Assembly: GCA_963710675.1 (NCBI GenBank)
Contig: CAVQBE010000010.1
Location: forward strand, 40,222-104,221
Length of the DNA: 64,000 bases
Origin: JACCZX01 sp963710675
Lineage (GTDB): Bacteria > Pseudomonadota > Gammaproteobacteria > Burkholderiales > Burkholderiaceae_F
Reading direction: 5' to 3'
Part shown: positions 62,300 through 64,000 of the stretch, piece after piece
Numbering within the stretch: the first letter of the stretch is position 1
Layout: each line of letters begins with the position of its first letter
Translations under genes and position numbers: made by a program
The notes under the pieces: generated by a model
The model's input: the letters and a program-made list of their open reading frames with translations, nothing else
The model's database searches: none
What the model was told of the DNA's origin: nothing

Positions 62300-64000
62300 T
62301 CCGCTTCGGCTTCGCGCTTTAGTTTTTCGAGTAGGGCGTGGGCCTCGCGCGGCGAGACTTCGTCGAGATCAAGTTCTCTCAGATGCTTGCGCAATTCGCC
62401 GTCGGAATGAACGACCTCCGACGCCGATAACGTTGTCGATGCAAAGAGATCCAGCTGGGGCCGCTTTCCAAGGGCGCGCTCCTCGAGCTGCGCAAGCAGC
62501 ACGCGCGCGCGCCTTACCACGTGGCCCGAAACGCCGGCGAGCTGTGCAACCGCGAGCCCGTAACTCTTGCTTGCTGGGCCGTCGCGCACCTCGTGCAGGA
62601 ACACAACTTTGCCGCCGGCCTCGGCCGCAGCGACGTGCACGTTCGCAATCTCCTGATGCTGCTCCGCTAGCTGAGTCAGCTCAAAGTAGTGAGTTGCAAA
62701 CATCGACATCGAGCGATTCTTCTCCACCAGCTCGCGAGCGATGGCGGCGGCTAGCGCCATACCGTCGAAGGTCGATGTGCCGCGGCCGATTTCGTCCATC
62801 AGCACCAGGCTTTGCTCGGTCGCGGCATTCAGGATCGCGGCGGCTTCGGTCATTTCGACCATAAAGGTCGAGCGGCCCCGCGCCAGATCATCGGCGGCGC
62901 CGATGCGGGTTTGAATGCTGTCGATCGGCCCGAGCGTTGCGGCGCTGGCGGGAACGAAGCTTCCTGCGTATGCGAGCAGCGCGATCAGCGCGATCGACCG
63001 CATGTAGGTCGACTTGCCGCCCATGTTTGGGCCGGTAATGACCAGCAGCCGGCGGCCTGGGCCTAGCTTGCAGTCATTCGGGACGTAGGTTTCGCATTCG
63101 TGCTCGACAACGGCATGGCGCGCGCCACGGACGTCGATCTGCGGGCTGTCGACCAGTTGTGGGCGCACCCAGCGTGCGCGCTCGGCGTGATTGGCAAGAG
63201 CCAGCAGCGCATCGATCGACGCCAAGGCGTCGGCGCAGCGCTGCAGCGACGTCACGTGCTGCGCGGCCTGGGCGACGATGTCGTCGTACAAAACCTTTTC
63301 GCGTGCCAGTGCGCGGTCGCGGGCGGACAGCGCCTTGTCTTCGAACGTTTTCAGCTCTGGCGTGATGTAGCGCTCGGCGTTCTTCAGCGTCTGTCGGCGG
63401 CGATAGTCGTCGGGCACCTTGATTGTCTGGCCGTGCGTGACTTCGATGTAGAAACCGTGCACACGGTTGTATTCGACCCGCAGGTTGTTGATGCCCGTGC
63501 GAGTCCGCTCGCGCGCTTCGAGGTCAACGAGGAACTGGCCTGTGTGATCGCGAAGCGCGCGGAGCTCGTCAAGCTCGGCGTCGAAACCGGCGGCGACGAC
63601 ATCGCCGTCGCGTACCGCGTATGCCGGTTCAACAAGGAGTGCACGCGTTAGTAGTGTTTGAAATTCCTCCGGAATGGTCAGCTGCTCGCGCAGCGCTGCA
63701 AACAGCGGAGCTGCCGCGTCGGCCATCAGTGCCGCTATGCGTGTCACGTGTGGCAACGCTCGCCGCAAGGCGGCGAGTTCGCGGGGACGAACCGAGCGCA
63801 GCGCGATGCGGGAGGCGATGCGCTCAACGTCTGGCACTTCCTTGAGTTCGACCGCCAGTTGTTTGCGCAAAGATTCCTGCGCCAGCATCTCTTCGATCGC
63901 TTCGTGGCGCGCGACGGCGGCGCTGCGATCGCGCAGCGGATGGTGCAGCCAATGCCGCAGACGGCGGCTCCCCATCGTCGTCGCGCAATGATCGAGCAGG
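62296..64000 (-). CDS. mutS: DNA mismatch repair protein MutS, C-terminal part (5' end outside window)
   Basis: On the minus strand the frame is open from the window's right edge. It reads TTMGSRRLRHWLHHPL (core domain), the clamp, then the ATPase domain: Walker A TGPNMGGKSTYMR, GRSTFMVEMTEAA, LMDEIGRGTSTFDGMA (Walker B) and FATHYFELTQLA. The C-terminus ends in the usual helix-turn-helix. MutS recognises mismatches and recruits MutL. About 570 residues are present. No frameshift seen. Confidence 0.96.
   Translation of the reverse strand, partial: LLDHCATTMGSRRLRHWLHHPLRDRSAAVARHEAIEEMLAQESLRKQLAVELKEVPDVERIASRIALRSVRPRELAALRRALPHVTRIAALMADAAAPLFAALREQLTIPEEFQTLLTRALLVEPAYAVRDGDVVAAGFDAELDELRALRDHTGQFLVDLEARERTRTGINNLRVEYNRVHGFYIEVTHGQTIKVPDDYRRRQTLKNAERYITPELKTFEDKALSARDRALAREKVLYDDIVAQAAQHVTSLQRCADALASIDALLALANHAERARWVRPQLVDSPQIDVRGARHAVVEHECETYVPNDCKLGPGRRLLVITGPNMGGKSTYMRSIALIALLAYAGSFVPASAATLGPIDSIQTRIGAADDLARGRSTFMVEMTEAAAILNAATEQSLVLMDEIGRGTSTFDGMALAAAIARELVEKNRSMSMFATHYFELTQLAEQHQEIANVHVAAAEAGGKVVFLHEVRDGPASKSYGLAVAQLAGVSGHVVRRARVLLAQLEERALGKRPQLDLFASTTLSASEVVHSDGELRKHLRELDLDEVSPREAHALLEKLKREAEAD

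Overview
The window is GC-rich bacterial chromosome. Gene content and order point to a betaproteobacterium of the order Burkholderiales: tpiA-secG-tRNA-Leu-nuoA-N-Nudix; pyrG-kdsA-eno-ftsB; and rnm-yciO-M50 protease-trpS-methyltransferase-dapA-bamC-MBL hydrolase are arrangements I know from that order. No phage, insertion sequence, plasmid or CRISPR signature was seen. Genus cannot be read from the sequence alone.

Layout. 0-16 kb: end of tpiA, secG, tRNA-Leu(GAG), then the complete 14-gene complex I operon (nuoA-N), all reading frames open, followed by a Nudix hydrolase. 16.6-20.4 kb: ETF-ubiquinone oxidoreductase (minus strand), a short-chain dehydrogenase, a hot-dog thioesterase and the first CoA-transferase subunit, a fatty-acid/keto-acid group that feeds electrons to the quinone pool as complex I does. 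20.4-28.7 kb: accessory genes (second CoA-transferase subunit, cation efflux, a Xre/RES toxin-antitoxin pair, DUF1624 membrane protein, a 4-hydroxybutyryl-CoA-dehydratase-like enzyme, isochorismatase, GNAT, AlkB, GDPD). Nearly every one carries single-base frameshifts. 28.8-33.1 kb: intact pyrG-kdsA-eno-ftsB. 33.1-39.9 kb: accessory genes, mostly frameshifted (COG4091-type dehydrogenase, an unknown protein, an M1 aminopeptidase, DUF1330, a vanadium haloperoxidase-like protein). 40-47.4 kb: a probable surface-signalling cassette (small secreted protein, Ser/Thr kinase with TPR tail, TonB-dependent receptor, ECF sigma factor, small membrane protein). 47.4-64 kb: housekeeping genes hslO, gamma-carbonic anhydrase, two tandem paralogues of unknown function, acyl-CoA ligase, alpha/beta hydrolase, rnm, yciO, M50 protease, trpS, dapA, bamC, MBL hydrolase, lipoprotein, ribosomal oxygenase, slyD and the 3' two-thirds of mutS.

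The most unusual signals lie at gene junctions. (1) Several genes (nuoD, the thioesterase, pyrG, more weakly hslO and secG) are preceded by a second copy of their own start region. The upstream nuoD copy encodes the same 11 residues but with five different synonymous codons, so it is not a recent copying error. (2) Two families of short palindromic intergenic repeats recur. One lies just before nuoB, nuoE and kdsA; its right arm is the Shine-Dalgarno sequence and its left arm can pair with it. In two copies its first three bases are the upstream stop codon. The other lies before tRNA-Leu, nuoG and the M50 protease. (3) The Xre/RES module has a clear palindromic operator overlapping its promoter.

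The frameshifts are clustered. Where I followed the reading frame across them, family-consensus residues continue on the other side, and I met no substitution-type stop codons. That pattern fits indel errors in the assembly at least as well as real gene decay; raw reads would decide it.
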